A DNA stretch of 64,000 bases from Multifurca ochricompacta (lineage: Eukaryota; Basidiomycota; Agaricomycetes; Russulales; Russulaceae). Numbering within the stretch: position 1 is the first letter of the stretch; the number at the start of each line of letters is the position of its first letter. Shown in pieces: positions 23,568-35,479 of the stretch. The stretch lies in contig WTXG01000102.1 of the NCBI GenBank assembly GCA_022496185.1, positions 1 to 64,000 of the forward strand. The letters run 5' to 3'. A model generated the notes under the pieces. That model saw nothing but the letters and a program-made list of their open reading frames with translations. It was not told the origin of the DNA and did not search any database. A program made the translations under genes and the position numbers.

Positions 23568-23808
23568 ACGAAAAACCTTACACCCGGCTTACCACATCCA
23601 CAGCCATGCGCCTAGCCACAGGCCATGCTTTCATTGCTGAGTACACTGAGCGTTTCCACCCAAAAAAACCCCCCCTTGCACGCCTTTGTACCTGCGACGA
23701 CTCCACCCCTGCCACCTTCCCCCACATCCTCCTCCACTGCCCCCTCTACTCTGTCAGTCGACACACTCTCCAGTTTCTCCCTGACTGGGCCCTGGAACAA
23801 GACCCTGT
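23568..23808 (+). pseudogene. LINE ORF2 C-terminal zinc-knuckle region, shifted frame
   Basis: After the TAG the frame beginning about 23606 encodes LATGHAFIAEYTERF, then CTCDD...TFPHILLHCPLY, the CCHC-like motif usual at the end of such LINE ORFs. It is in a different frame from the upstream ORF and is cut at DWALEQDPV by the copia 5' LTR. The protein resumes after the 3' LTR at 29169. Confidence 0.75.
23804..23808 (+). other. Target-site duplication of copia-1, left copy
   Basis: CCTGT directly precedes the 5' LTR and is repeated at 29164-29168 directly after the 3' LTR. Confidence 0.9.
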
Positions 23809-24248
23809 TGATGGATCTGGATCTCAAGACGTGCAAATCGGACAAGCTTAATTCTTTGGACACCGCTCAAAATTCTAAGGTTTCATGTTCGGAAGAGTAA
23901 ATGCATTCTACCTTTCCATTTTATTACTCCGGTTTTATTTTATTCAAGCGCGACTTAAATCTGTTACAGTTAATCATTCTATCGCGCACCTCCTTTTACT
24001 CAGCATCGCACGCGTTACATTTCATTCTAAAGGACTTGTAGTTTACATTGTATGAACCCCTAGCCATTGCTTTTGGCTTTCTGTTTCGACTCCTTTGTAT
24101 TGTGTCTCCTATTTGACTCCTATAGTATAAACTGTATAAAAAACCTATTAGTTTCGCTTGTATCAAATCAGAGTTTCTTGCTTCGTGTCCACCTCTAAAC
24201 CCACTTGCGTGTCTCCACTTGTCTTCTTTTGCGTCTATAATCATACCA
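23809..24248 (+). repeat. copia-1 5' LTR
   Basis: It is 440 bp, starts TGATGGATCTGG and ends ATCATACCA, and I saw no difference from 28724-29163. A TATAAACTGTATAAAAAACC stretch near 24125 is the likely core promoter. Confidence 0.95.
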
Positions 24249-24263
24249 GGTTATGGGCCCTGC
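24249..24263 (+). promoter_or_regulatory. Primer-binding site, complementary to the anticodon arm of initiator tRNA-Met
   Basis: GGTTATGGGCCCTG lies directly after the LTR. Its complement, CAGGGCCCATAACC, matches the anticodon stem-loop of eukaryotic initiator tRNA-Met rather than a tRNA 3' end, which implies priming by a tRNA half, as in Drosophila copia. Confidence 0.8.
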
Positions 24264-24352
24264 TGTCGCCAATTAAATCAACGCAAAAGACCAAAGACAA
24301 ACCTTGAAAACTTACCCTGCGTTTTTTATCTGCACCACCCTCTTTTCACATT

Positions 24353-25275
24353 ATGGCTGACGACATGAAGATCACCCTGACCAAGTTAGCTGCAGATGGA
24401 TCCAACTGGATCACTTACCGGGACCGCATGAAGTGGACTTTCAATGTGAAGGGGCTATCCGAAATCATCACAAGTGCCACGATAACAGCCACTTACACCA
24501 ATGCCGGCACAGTTGGAGGACGTTCCCCCGATGAACGATGGGCAATGCATGAAGCTACAGTCAAAGAGCTTATTGGCGTATCTGTACCCGACACAATCTT
24601 CAACCAGATCAAAGACAAGACCACAGCAAAGGACGTTTGGGACTCACTGAAGAACTTGTTCGAGAAGCGATCAAGTAGCTTGATGGTCGATCTGGGAAGG
24701 AAGTTTAGAAACTTGAAGTGTGGGGAGGATGACAACGTACGTGCCCACCTTGACAATCTTGATGACATGCGAGAGAAGCTTGCGTCTGTTGGGAGAACTA
24801 TTGGCGAGGACGAATACGTAGACATCCTCACAGGCTCCCTTCCACCATCTTACGACGCCGCCATCGATTCCCTCACAACCGCATACGACTCCAGTAATTT
24901 GGCCTTGACACCTGCAGCTGTCAAAAGGGTTGCTATCAACACTTACGAAAAGAAGCTCCTCCGCAAAGACAAATCGCCTCAAGATGAAGCATTTGCAGCC
25001 AGTAGCCAGCACAAAAAGAAGAGCAAGCGTGATGTCGAGTGCTTTAACTGCCACAAGAAGGGGCATGTTAAAGCGGAGTGCTGGGCAAAAGGAGGAGGAA
25101 AGGAGGGACAATGGCCGAAGAAGAAAGGCAATAGCGCAAACACTGTTGCTGCGATCGCGGAGAAGACCAACGATATCGAGTCTTGGGCCGTGATAGAAGA
25201 ACTAGGTGATCAAGAGAACGAGTCCTCGATCACGATGCAAGATCAAAGCATCTACAAAACACATCAGTACATGAC
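24353..25275 (+). CDS. copia-1 Gag
   Basis: The start is ATG 24353 (MADDMKITLTKL). The protein has the copia Gag fold features DGSNWITYRDRMKW and LKNLFEKRSSSLM and a single zinc knuckle VECFNCHKKGHVKAECW (CX2CX4HX4C) at about residue 228. The frame stays open to 25465, but the protease motif is encoded one frame back from about 25276, so Gag and Pol are out of frame. Either a -1 frameshift is used or a small indel lies near ACATGACATGG. Confidence 0.85.
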
Positions 25276-27600
25276 ATGGCGAGTGCAGCACTTACCACTG
25301 AAACCGAGCTTTATGACTCTGGTGCTTCACGACACATCTCCCCATTTCTCCAACGTTTCACTTCTTATCGATCTATTCCACCCAGAGCAATCACTGCAGC
25401 CGACAAACGAGTTTTCTATGCCATCGGAACTGGCGATCTTCAAATCGAGGTGCCGAATGGGCTGAAGACCACACCAGTTATTCTCAAAGACGCTTTATAT
25501 GCACCTGAAATTGGACTCACCGTCGTATCCATTGGACGTATTGCAAATGCCGGTTACACTGTTTCCTTCGAAGGCCAGGATTGCAAGATCAAAAATACAA
25601 AAGGAGATGAGATTGGCAAAATCAGCGCGAGCCCCAATGGGCTATACAAAGTCGAGCACGTACACGCGGCGGCAGTTGCACCCGAACCCGAGAGAGTGGA
25701 TATTCTCACGCTTCACAGACGCCTCGGACACATCTCAGCGGACTCCATCCGCGCTTTGATCCGCAACAACGCAGTCACCGGACTGCGACTAATAAACGAT
25801 GTTTTTCCCCTTAGTTGTGAATCGTGCGACTATGCAAAGCTCACTCGCAAGACTATCAAGAAAGAACGAGCTACTCCGCCAGCTCAAGCTTTTGGAGACG
25901 AGATCCATACGGACTTATGGGGGCCATCACCATTGTCGACCATCGGAGGTCGCAAATACTACGTGACATTTACAGACGATTACTCTCGATTCACTAGGCT
26001 GGAGCTACTCAAAAGCAAAGATGAAACAATTCAAGCCTACAAAACTTTCGCAAATTGGGCCTACACTCAGCATGGCGTACGAATTCGACGACTGCGGTCT
26101 GACCGCGGAGGTGAGTTCACCAGTAACGAATTCACCAAGTTCCTGCAAGAGCAAGGAACCGAACGACGCCTCACAACACACGACACTCCGCAACATAACG
26201 GTATAGCGGAATCTCTCAACCGACGACTTCTCGAGCGCGTGCGCGCAATCCTGCATCACGCGCAACTCCCAAAGTATCTATGGGGCGAAGCAATTCATTT
26301 TGCTATTTGGCTGAAGAATCGTACATCTACGAAGGCACTGGGTAATGTGACACCTCATGAACGCCTCTATGGAGAGAAGCCTAACTTAGGACGGATCCCT
26401 GAGTGGGGTCAGCGCATCTGGGTCCACAATAATTCTGGCTCAAAACTAGACGCACGCGGACTGGAGGCAAGATGGGTGGGATACGACAGAGATAGCACAC
26501 ACGCGCATCGTGTGTATTGGCCAGGCAGGCGCACCGTCTCTGTGGAAAGAGACATAAAGTTCGTACCCCCTACTGTGACGGTGTATTCACCACTTCCTAG
26601 CCACACTACACCGAGTCCACCACAACCACCAACCGTGATGCTCCCGACACCTCCCGTTTCAGTAGTCACACAGCCACAGCAAAGGACTTCACCATCACCA
26701 TCAGTTACAACTTCTCAGCCGCCCACTTTCAGCACGCCAGTACGCACGCAAGTACGACCTCCAGCCACCAGCAGTGGAGAAGAAGAATTAGAAGATGAAG
26801 AAGTGGAAGAAGAATTAATGGAACCCGCCGCAACCTCAAAAGGCAAAGCACCATTGCAAACACCAGACGCACCCAAAAAGAAGAGAATCGAGCCCGCAGA
26901 ACCAACACGAAAGTCTCAACGCCTGATAAAACTGTCGGAAACGATGCAACGAACCCTCAGTGCCCAAGGAGGATTACCGCCTGCTCGCAGAAGTACACCA
27001 ACAGCCTCGACAATCTCCTCTAGACTCAAATATCACCATCCGGACACTCAAGAAGAAGGCTCTGCATCTATCGCTGACCTATCTTCAAATACAGTTTATG
27101 CCTATCAGGCAGAATATGATGATATGATTGCAGCAGCTATTGAAGATGCCGAAGGCGATCCAAGATCACTCACCGAAGCCAAAACACGCGACGACTGGCC
27201 TCTTTGGAAGGAGGCTATGGACCGCGAAATACTCACTCTGGAAAAGGCAAATACGTGGATTACAGTCCCACGTCCCAACGACAAGAACATAGTTGGATCG
27301 AAGTGGGTCTTTCGTATCAAACGCAAGGCTGACGGTTCTGTGGAGAAGTACAAGGCGAGACTCGTCGCACGCGGCTTTACTCAAGTATATGGAGTCGACT
27401 ATTTCGACACATTTTCTCCCGTTGCCAAACTAACCAGTTTCCGCACCATACTGGCACTGGCAGCACGATACGACTGGGAAATCGATTCCTTTGACTTCAA
27501 TGGAGCATATCTCAACGGAGAACTCGACGCAGATGAAGAAATATACATGCAAGCTCCACCTGGCTATGAAAACCAAGATGGCGACACCGTGAAGAAACTA
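25276..27600 (+). CDS. copia-1 Pol, first part: protease, integrase, N-terminal RT
   Basis: Protease active site YDSGASRH near the start; GAG-pre-integrase LHRRLGHISADS; integrase core with HTDLWGP, SDRGGEFTS and TPQHNGIAES; then a Pro/Thr/Glu-rich linker and RT beginning WPLWKEAMDREI and SKWVFRIKRKADG. DFNGAYLNGELDADEEI holds the first RT Asp. The frame breaks at about 27600, just before the YGLKQA motif, by what looks like loss of one A. The frame then terminates at 27621. Confidence 0.9.
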
Positions 27601-28766
27601 CAAAGTCACTTTACGGTCTAAAACAAGCTGGGCGAAAGTGGTACGACACACTTTCGCGTGCCCTTACTGACCTGGGTTTCCGCGTTAGCAGCGCAGATCC
27701 AGGTGTATTCCACATTCGCATCGAAAAACACATATTAATACTCGCCATCCACGTCGACGACTGTGCCTTCACAGGCAGCTCAAGCAACTTGATTACCCAA
27801 TACAAAGCCAAGTTGAACGCACGATACGCTCTTACAGACTTAGGGCCAATTCATTGGCTGCTAGGTATCAAGATTTCGCGCGACAGAGAAGCAAGAACAA
27901 TATCATTATCTCAAACCTCATACATCAATTCCATTCTTGCGCGATTCAAATTAGAAGATGTAAAACCTTACGACACTGCGATGCCACCAGGAGTTCAATA
28001 CTCCCGTAACGACTCACCGCGAACGCCGACCGACGCCGAAAAGATGAAGAGAACGCCATACCGTGAGGCAATTGGAAGCCTCATGTACGCTTCAGTTGGT
28101 ACACGTCCCGACATCGCCTACGCCGTCTCAACTCTATCACAATTTCTCGAAAACCCTGGTCAAATTCACTGGGAAGCAGCCAAAAGAATCATGCGGTATC
28201 TTTCTGGCACTAGAGACATGGAACTGACCTATGGCGGCGAGCGCCACGACCTCATAGGATTCACCGACTCTGATGGAGCGAACCAAGAACACAGACACGC
28301 TATCTCAGGCTACACATTCCTCATCGACGGCGGCGCAGTATCCTGGAGTTCCAGAAAACAAGAACTAGTCACCCTATCCACTGCCGAGTCCGAATACGTC
28401 GCAGCAACGCACGCAGCAAAAGAAGCTATCTGGCTTCGCAGACTCATTCAAGAACTACTCCCTTCTCACACCAGTCCGACGACTCTATATTGCGACAATC
28501 AATCTGCGATCAAACTAGCAACCGAAGATAACTACCATGCACGAACAAAACACATCGACATTCGCTATCACTTCATTCGAGACGTGATATCAAACGGCGC
28601 GATCAAAATCATTTATTGTCCCACTGATGATATGACTGCAGATATTTTTACGAAAGCCCTTCCGAGATGGAAGGTGAAGTATCATACTTCCTGCCTAGGC
28701 CTACGTCGCGCTTGTGAGGGGAGTGATGGATCTGGATCTCAAGACGTGCAAATCGGACAAGCTTAA
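27601..28766 (+). pseudogene. copia-1 Pol, second part: C-terminal RT and RNase H, shifted frame
   Basis: The alternate frame carries YGLKQAGRKWYD, HVDDCAFTGS (the RT catalytic Asp pair), YLGI-like GIKISRD, GSLMYASVGTRPD and the RNase H motifs TDSDGA, SRKQELVTLSTAESEY and CDNQSA. It ends inside the 3' LTR. The single break at about 27600 makes this copy unable to produce an intact Pol by standard translation. Confidence 0.85.
28714..28723 (+). promoter_or_regulatory. copia-1 polypurine tract
   Basis: GTGAGGGGAG directly abuts the 3' LTR start TGATGG, the expected place for the plus-strand primer. Confidence 0.75.
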
Positions 28767-29163
28767 TTCTTTGGACACCGCTCAAAATTCTAAGGTTTCA
28801 TGTTCGGAAGAGTAAATGCATTCTACCTTTCCATTTTATTACTCCGGTTTTATTTTATTCAAGCGCGACTTAAATCTGTTACAGTTAATCATTCTATCGC
28901 GCACCTCCTTTTACTCAGCATCGCACGCGTTACATTTCATTCTAAAGGACTTGTAGTTTACATTGTATGAACCCCTAGCCATTGCTTTTGGCTTTCTGTT
29001 TCGACTCCTTTGTATTGTGTCTCCTATTTGACTCCTATAGTATAAACTGTATAAAAAACCTATTAGTTTCGCTTGTATCAAATCAGAGTTTCTTGCTTCG
29101 TGTCCACCTCTAAACCCACTTGCGTGTCTCCACTTGTCTTCTTTTGCGTCTATAATCATACCA
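28724..29163 (+). repeat. copia-1 3' LTR
   Basis: It is 440 bp, indistinguishable by eye from 23809-24248, and is followed by CCTGT (29164-29168). Confidence 0.95.
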
Positions 29164-29168
29164 CCTGT

Positions 29169-29563
29169 GCCATGGCACATCCTCTTCAATCGCAAGCCTT
29201 TCGTAGAAGACTTGCTCACTTTCATCCAGGACACGCGGGCCTTCACAAGGCCATTTCCATCAGAGCGACCTCGCGAACCGGATTGAACTTGAGCTGGGGA
29301 TGTCGGGTGGTATAGGTACGTTCACCTTTATACCTCGTCCCCGTCTCTACCTCCCAACTTCTTTTTCCCCATTTTCCATTTTCCTCTTTCCTTGTCGTTA
29401 CACACACACTTCTCCACCACATTTTCCCCCCTACCAAGGGGTTTCACTTTACTTCCAACCTGCACAAACAGTAGCTATTATGTACCGGTAATAGCCGCGC
29501 AATTTAGGCACGGCCTTGAAGCGCGAATAAAATCGATTCCAAAAAAAAAAAAAAAAAAAAAAA
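29169..29563 (+). mobile_element. LINE ORF2 end, 3' UTR and poly(A) tail
   Basis: This continues the LINE interrupted at 23808: a short coding end with LFNRKPFVEDLLTFIQDTRAF, then a CT-rich 3' UTR, AATAAAATCG and 23 A. The same tail occurs at 18595-18956. Confidence 0.85.
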
Positions 29564-30077
29564 CGGGAACCGGCCCTTCACGCTTATCTGTGTCTGCACC
29601 GCCTGCAACTTCATCCAGATCCCCAACCGTATCCTTCCAAGCCCGGCTGCTGTCCGCTACAGCGGCCTCATTCCCCTGCTCGTCCTCCCCCTCTTCTTCC
29701 TCTTCTTCTTCGTCCTCCTCTACCCGTTTCTTCGCAACCACTTTGTTAATGCGCACGAGATCTACACTAACAGCATCCAAATACGGTTCCACACCCGCCA
29801 AAGGTGGAGTCACCCCGGGCTCGTCTCGACCCAACGCACGCGCGGTATTAGAAGCCAGGAAGGCGCATATACGGACCAATGCGCGGAGCGGATCCTCCAT
29901 GATGTCTGGCGTCGGAGGTTCTAGTTGCCGCGGCGTGGCAGTGAGAGATAGGGAGGGAATGTGCATAGGCGTAGATGGATTCTCTGCGACGGAGTGCGCC
30001 CCCGTGAATGCGTCGGACGCGGACGCGGTGCTTGTACCCGGCGGCTCTAGAAACGTGACGTGACGTCTTCCGCGGTG
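29564..30077 (-). pseudogene. Unrecognised Glu-rich protein, copy B, 3' part lost to the LINE
   Basis: This is the copy B counterpart of 7690-8227. The frame is preserved (VRICAFLASNTARALG, YLDAVSVDLVRINKVV, shorter Glu run) and runs into the LINE poly(A), which would be read as Phe. The part equivalent to 7313-7689 is missing. Conservation of the frame between the copies is the main support for a real minus-strand protein. Confidence 0.55.
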
Positions 30078-33000
30078 TGGCGTGGGTTCGTATACCTTCA
30101 AGCAACTCATCGATCACAATAACACGAGCTCGGGCACTTTCGATCAGCCCTACTGGGCATTATGGGAGTTTCAGATTTACAAACCTGGTGCGTTGGGGGG
30201 CACCGAAAATGAAGTGCCCAATATCTCATATACCAATGACAGGCGGTCCTACCATTTAGGGCTGCGCGCCGTCCGTTTGACGGTGAAGGACGGGTACGGC
30301 TGATCCGTACACCTTCCGTTTTCGGTACTCACCGGATCGCTGACGGTACGGTACGGGTACGGTACGGCCGTTTTATGGTATACGGTAGTAGACGGTATTA
30401 CTAGAGAAAATAAAGTTGACCAGGGTAGCATGAGCAAGAAGCTTAGAGTGATAAAGCAATGAATAGGTGTATTCTTATGGCTATTCTACACCTTTTTATG
30501 TAGTTTATGAGTACAATAGTACCCAACAATCTACTTTACCAGCCATAATCTGAAACTCATAGAGGGACTTCAAGCATTGCATTTGCTTCTGTGAGTGTGA
30601 GTAGTGTAAACAGGGCATACTGGAACATGAACTTCCTCAATAAATGTAATTGTAGGTACATTATCACAAAAGAGACATCAGAGAAAGGATACCAAAACAT
30701 GCCCCAAAAAGGGGCATCCCAAAAACCATTTTGGGCTTGCACAAGGCAACTCCTAAAGCCAAGTGTGGTAAATGCGAGCATACCTCCAACTGGATTCTAG
30801 CAGACCAAAATTCAATTACAATAAGGCAAAAAAAAAATCAAATATATAGACTAATGGACAGCTCAACGACCCAGTGCAGTATCAGCTTGTGTGCGTGCAA
30901 GATGCAACTGCTTCTTGTCAGGCAACGGAGGGAGATCGTGCCCTATCCACTAATCTAATCTACTCTGTAATCCATAATATGCTGTTGAGATGGGCCGGTT
31001 GCAACTGGGACCGGAGACCGGACAGCCGGGCTCCTGGGTGGACTCGATCTTATGATTATGATAAGATAATCTAAAGTGCATCAGATAATTGATTCAGAGA
31101 CATTGCACGCACAACACATTCCTTCTATCTTGTCACATTTAATTAACTATATTTATTCTACTTATTGACATGCTCCTCTGAACAGTATAAAAGGTCACTA
31201 TTCTGTACATGTTCACTTCAGTTTTGACCACATAAACTGAAGTGAGTATTAGTTAAGTTATCTTATCTCTTATCTTTACCATATTTAGCTAACACTTATC
31301 TACTATCTAAATAGGTAAAGATACTATAGTGGGGGAGTTTTGGTGGCTTAATGACAAGATTAAAGCCCTGCCGTCCATGCCGTCTAATGCAGTCTACGGC
31401 CGTTTTTTGACGGGTTTGGACGGCATTTTCCGTACCCGTAACCGTCCGTCTTGATGATTGACTTGAGCTGGTACGGTACGGGTACGGCACCGTACTACGG
31501 CACCGTCATACCGTAAGCTACGGGTACGGCGCGCAGCCCTACTTTCATTCTCATGACACCGGGAGAGTCGAATGCGGATGGTACGTTCGCTGGCCTTTCT
31601 TTCCTCAGTGCAATCTCAACTGACGACAAACTTGATTGCGCAGGGTTCACGGGATACCTGACGAACCGAACCGTCAATGGCCAAATCGCACAGCAGGAGA
31701 AAGGTGCCACCATTATGCTCGAGCATCGCTTCTTTGGTCTTTCAAACCCCTACCCGGATTTGAGCGTCGCGAGCTTCAAGTACCACACCATCCAGTAAGC
31801 TATCGACGACCTCGAATACCTCGCGAACAATGTTGTTTTGCCGTTCCCAGGTGGTGACAAGATTTCACCCGCGGATGCTCCCTGGGTGCTCATTGGGGGC
31901 AGCTATTCCGGTATGTCCCTTTCCTTTGCGCAAGTGCACATTCATTGATTCTCGATGTTTCGGCTTTCCGTCTTCTTTGCAGGTGCTCTGACGGCGTTCA
32001 CACTAAACAAGTAGGTCATACACCACTTTGCAAAATTTGTCATCATTCGTGAAATGTCTGACATTTTCAATTATTCACGATGGGAATTGTAAGCCCGACG
32101 TGTTTTGGGCTGGCTGCGCCTCGTCTGCAGTCGTGGAGAGCATAGTGTGAGTTTCGCAGAATGCTTGTTGAAACCTGTCGCGTTTTGTTTTTTTTTTGAC
32201 GTGGACGCGGACGTGTTTGCACAATTATTAGTGACTTTTGGCAATACTTCGAGCCGGAGCGACTGACCATGCCCAAGAACTGCTCTAATGACATTCAGGC
32301 CGTCATCGCGCATTGGGATCAGGTCATCGCGAGTGGGAACACGACAGCATTCAATGAGCTCAAGACCTCGTTTGGCATGGGCGGAGTCGTCCACCAGGAC
32401 GATGTAGTTGGCACACGTACGCCTCTTCTTTTTTTTTGTCTATTGGCTTGCATGGGGTATTGATCGATAATTTCCCATTTTTTAACAAAATAAAATTTAA
32501 ATATGGGATACAGTGCGCAACCCGCTTTGGAACTGGCAGGAACTGAGTCCTACCTCAGGCGGTAGTGTGTTCTTCGACTTTTGCGATGCCCTCGAAGTGA
32601 ATAGTGCCGGTAAATCTGCACCTGCGTCCGGCTGGGGTGTCGAGCATGCGTTGTCTGCGTGGGCGAATTACTCCAGTTCTACATTGCCAGGCCGTGAGTG
32701 GCGGGGTTTTTTTTTCCCCTTCTGGTTCCTGAAGATCTTTCGCTTACTTATCTGCTTTTCTGCTCGCTCGAAACATAAAAAAAACTTAGTTTGCAGTGGA
32801 CAAAACATCGAGTGGGTGCAGAATACTCGCCAATCAGGAACGGGGCTGGCTGACGGATAGGATTGGTGATTTAACAGTGATTGTTTGGGCACGTACAACA
32901 CGAGCCAATCCTTCTGGACCGACACCAGGATCGACAATGCCAATCGCTCGTGGCTATGGATCGTGTAAGCGTCTTACAGGGTTTTTCTTTTGATGCTTTT

Positions 33001-33763
33001 CTGCTAATCAACGCCTCCCCCACGCCTTCCTTGCAGGTGCAACCAAATGGGTTTCTTACAGGAATCTGCACCGTCTGGCTATCCCGCGCTTGTTTCACGT
33101 CTGATCCAGCCCATATACGATGAGGTTTGTCTCTCCTCTTTGTTCCCGAGCAAGAAAAAAAGACATCTTTTGGCTGACTGGGGTACTTTACTCTCTCTCC
33201 CTGTACTCTTTTGTGGTGGTGCAGAGACAATGTCAACAGATGTTCCCGGCAGCGTTCAGTTCCCCTCCTGTACCGGACGTTGAAAAGACAAACAATGCAT
33301 ATGGTGGATTTTACCTCAAAGCAGATAGGCTTTTCACCGCAACCGGTCTTCGTGCGTCTCTTCACACACACCCCCCCCCTCTCTTTCCCAACCAAATCCC
33401 CTCCCTTCACCTCCTTCCCCACTCACTCTGGCTGACTGTCGTGTGTGTATGTGTGTGACATGACACCACCATCACTACTACCACTACTTATTAGGTGACC
33501 CATGGCGATTCGCGACCGTGTCTGCAGATGGGATCGACGTCCAGAGTACACCAGAGCAGCCGATCGTCGAGAGTGACGCGTTCCACTGTTCGGATCTGAT
33601 CACCAAGAACGGACTGGCCGACCTGACGGTGTTGAACGTGCAGACTCAAGGGTTAAAGTACATCGGTGAGTGGCTTTCGACGTGGGAGCCACCTGTCGTG
33701 TCGGTCGAGGTGAATGTGGATTTGAACTTCAAGCACCGTGCGTACCCGATTCCACGAAGATGA
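30078..33763 (+). pseudogene. Serine carboxypeptidase S28, copy B, disrupted
   Basis: The exon order matches copy A, from YTFKQLIDHNN to PIPRR. It is inactivated by the 1285-bp hAT insertion (30257-31541) in exon 2, next to GPIILMTPGE, and by a TAA at 31796-31798 that replaces a Gln of HTIQQAIDD. The remaining exons still carry GGSYSG, GDPWRFATV and AFHCSDL. As in copy A, the signal peptide is missing because the block starts at the same rearranged junction. Confidence 0.9.
30257..31541. mobile_element. Non-autonomous hAT element in S28 copy B
   Basis: It starts TAGGGCTGCGCGCCGT and ends with the exact inverse of those 16 bp. It is flanked by CTACCATT (30249-30256) and CTTTCATT (31542-31549); the uninterrupted copy A has CTATCATT, so each flank differs from it by one base. 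An 8-bp duplication and TAGGG termini are hAT hallmarks. Subterminal regions are rich in TACGGTACGGGTACGG-like repeats. It has no transposase frame. About 31050-31325 is related to 5490-5765 upstream of the hAT transposase gene. Confidence 0.85.
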
Positions 33764-35479
33764 AGGGCAACTGTATTTTGTGTAGAGGGGCACGCTATTC
33801 CTAAATGAATTCGGACTTGTGTTGTGTGTGGGGAGTCAAGGGATAAACAGAGGGGTAGTAGGTAGGACATCACATTCATTTGTTGTAATAAACTTCCTCG
33901 CGTACTGGCGAAAGGTTTTATACCCTATATATATACCCACTTATGATGCATGCATGCATAGGACGGTTGATGTCGCGATGCCGAGGCCGATGCGGTTGTC
34001 TAGTTTAATGAGATGATCGACTTTGTAAATAGCAAATATAAAATAAAATTGTGTTTCTTTTTATTTGAGGTTTGAAACGTCCGATGACGAAAGTGCAGCA
34101 GTGAATTAAATAAGCTCTACCTAGTTTAATAGCGAGAATTCAATTTAGTTGGTTTTTTTTTTAAATCTATGCGCTTCAGGGCCTTGGTAAGTAGTGAACA
34201 CAGCCTGAGATAAGCAGAACTACCTAGAATTCAGTTATGTTGGTCAAAACTGAAGTGAACTGTACAGTTAGCGATTGATCCGAGTTGACCATTGCGACAC
34301 GATATAGGAATTGGATGAAAGCACGAAGAGTCACCTGGATTCTTTAGACATGTTGCCATAGACAAAGAAGAGATCTGTTGAGGAGAGGATGGGACCGCGC
34401 GCACACAATAGGGGCAGATTTGGCTGACATTACGGGGACAATTGGAATTGATCACTTGTAAACTCGTCGCTCAGTCGGGAAGTTTGTTGGACATATTCGG
34501 TTAGGATATTGCCTATTTACTCCGGAGTATTCAAGCCCTTAATGGTCAGGATGTTCAAAAAATAAAATTATATACTGTTTGTCTTAAAATCGGTATGGAC
34601 ATGACGGGGTCGGTCTTCGATCAAGATCTCTCCACTTAGGTACCGTACCGGTCTCTTCTCTTCTTGAGAGACGCACCCGTCCATTGCTCTTCTCTCTCAT
34701 GTACTGGTAAGTAATAAGTAATGGAATATTGAAAACATGTTTTCATAAAGTCACAAAAGGTCATACTTTATGGAACCAAGCCAGGCGTAGTCTAATTCTG
34801 GGTTTGGAAACATAATGAATGATGAGAATCATCCTCTAGTGGCATTTGACAATTCGGAAATGAAGGGGGGTAGTGTAGTGTAGTGTTGTATTGAAACACC
34901 TTCTAGTAAGCTCAATCGTGGTGCGCAAACGGATAAAAACCGGTGGTACGTGTGGTTGTGCGAGAGATGACTCCCCACTCTAGCCAACCCCCTGCACCCC
35001 CACCTCTTTGCCTTTGACCCATGACGAAGATGAATGAATACGACGAGACGGCAATCACGGATCAGCACACCTATAGACAGATACGCGCGCGAACGGACAC
35101 TAGCGAAAGGGGGAAACTCGGAATGATCACTTGCAGATCGCACTTTAAATTTGACATGTGACTCAAAGATGTCAGGTAGTGAAGGACATCCAAACTAGAA
35201 CAAACAATAGGAACCGGAAAGAACGGGAAAATGGCCCGGCGGAGCACGCATAATCCGAAGATGCAAGCCAACGCTATCAGAGTCTCTCAGATTCCCGGCC
35301 AGAATAAAGGTATCAGATATTTTTATTATACAAAGCTGTCCGGAAACAAGAGCATATGCTCTGGTCCGGAAATGAAGGGACGGCCAGCGCCCAAGCTATC
35401 CTTACAACAATGATCCTGCAAAGATACATACATACAAAGTAGTTCCCAGAATGACCTTAAAAAGATGCCGCTTGTAGCT
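33764..35479. other. Intergenic region between S28 and NLR, copy B
   Basis: No gene is seen. It is colinear with 10635-12281 apart from the inverted 76-bp segment (34494-34569) and about 50 bp near 35125-35175 that copy A lacks. Confidence 0.7.
34494..34569. repeat. Micro-inversion relative to copy A
   Basis: The segment TATTCGGTTAGGATATTG... to ...TTCAAAAAATAAAATTA is the reverse complement of 11340-11415, within otherwise colinear DNA. Confidence 0.85.

Larger units (their letters stand above)
23809..29163 (+). mobile_element. Ty1/copia retrotransposon copia-1, young and structurally complete
   Basis: It has two 440-bp LTRs that look identical by eye, a 5-bp target duplication, a primer-binding site, gag, protease, integrase, RT, RNase H and a polypurine tract, in copia order (integrase before RT). 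It is inserted in the LINE in the same direction. Identical LTRs mean recent insertion. Its DNA is richer in CpG than that of the older copia and gypsy copies in this window. Confidence 0.95.
20847..29563 (+). mobile_element. 5'-truncated LINE with poly(A) tail, interrupted by a copia element
   Basis: The LINE begins exactly where copy A/copy B homology stops (20846) and ends in 23 A residues (29541-29563), after which homology to copy A resumes at CGGGAACC (29564, matching 7690). The endonuclease domain is absent, so it is 5'-truncated. Copy A bases 7313-7689 have no counterpart, so the insertion removed about 377 bp of target. The copia element 23809-29163 lies inside its 3' part. Confidence 0.9.

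Noticed and set aside
30257..31541. Intron retention or a real large intron in S28 copy B
   Set aside because: TAGGG inverted ends, 8-bp flanking duplications and the continuous exon in copy A show it is a transposon insertion.
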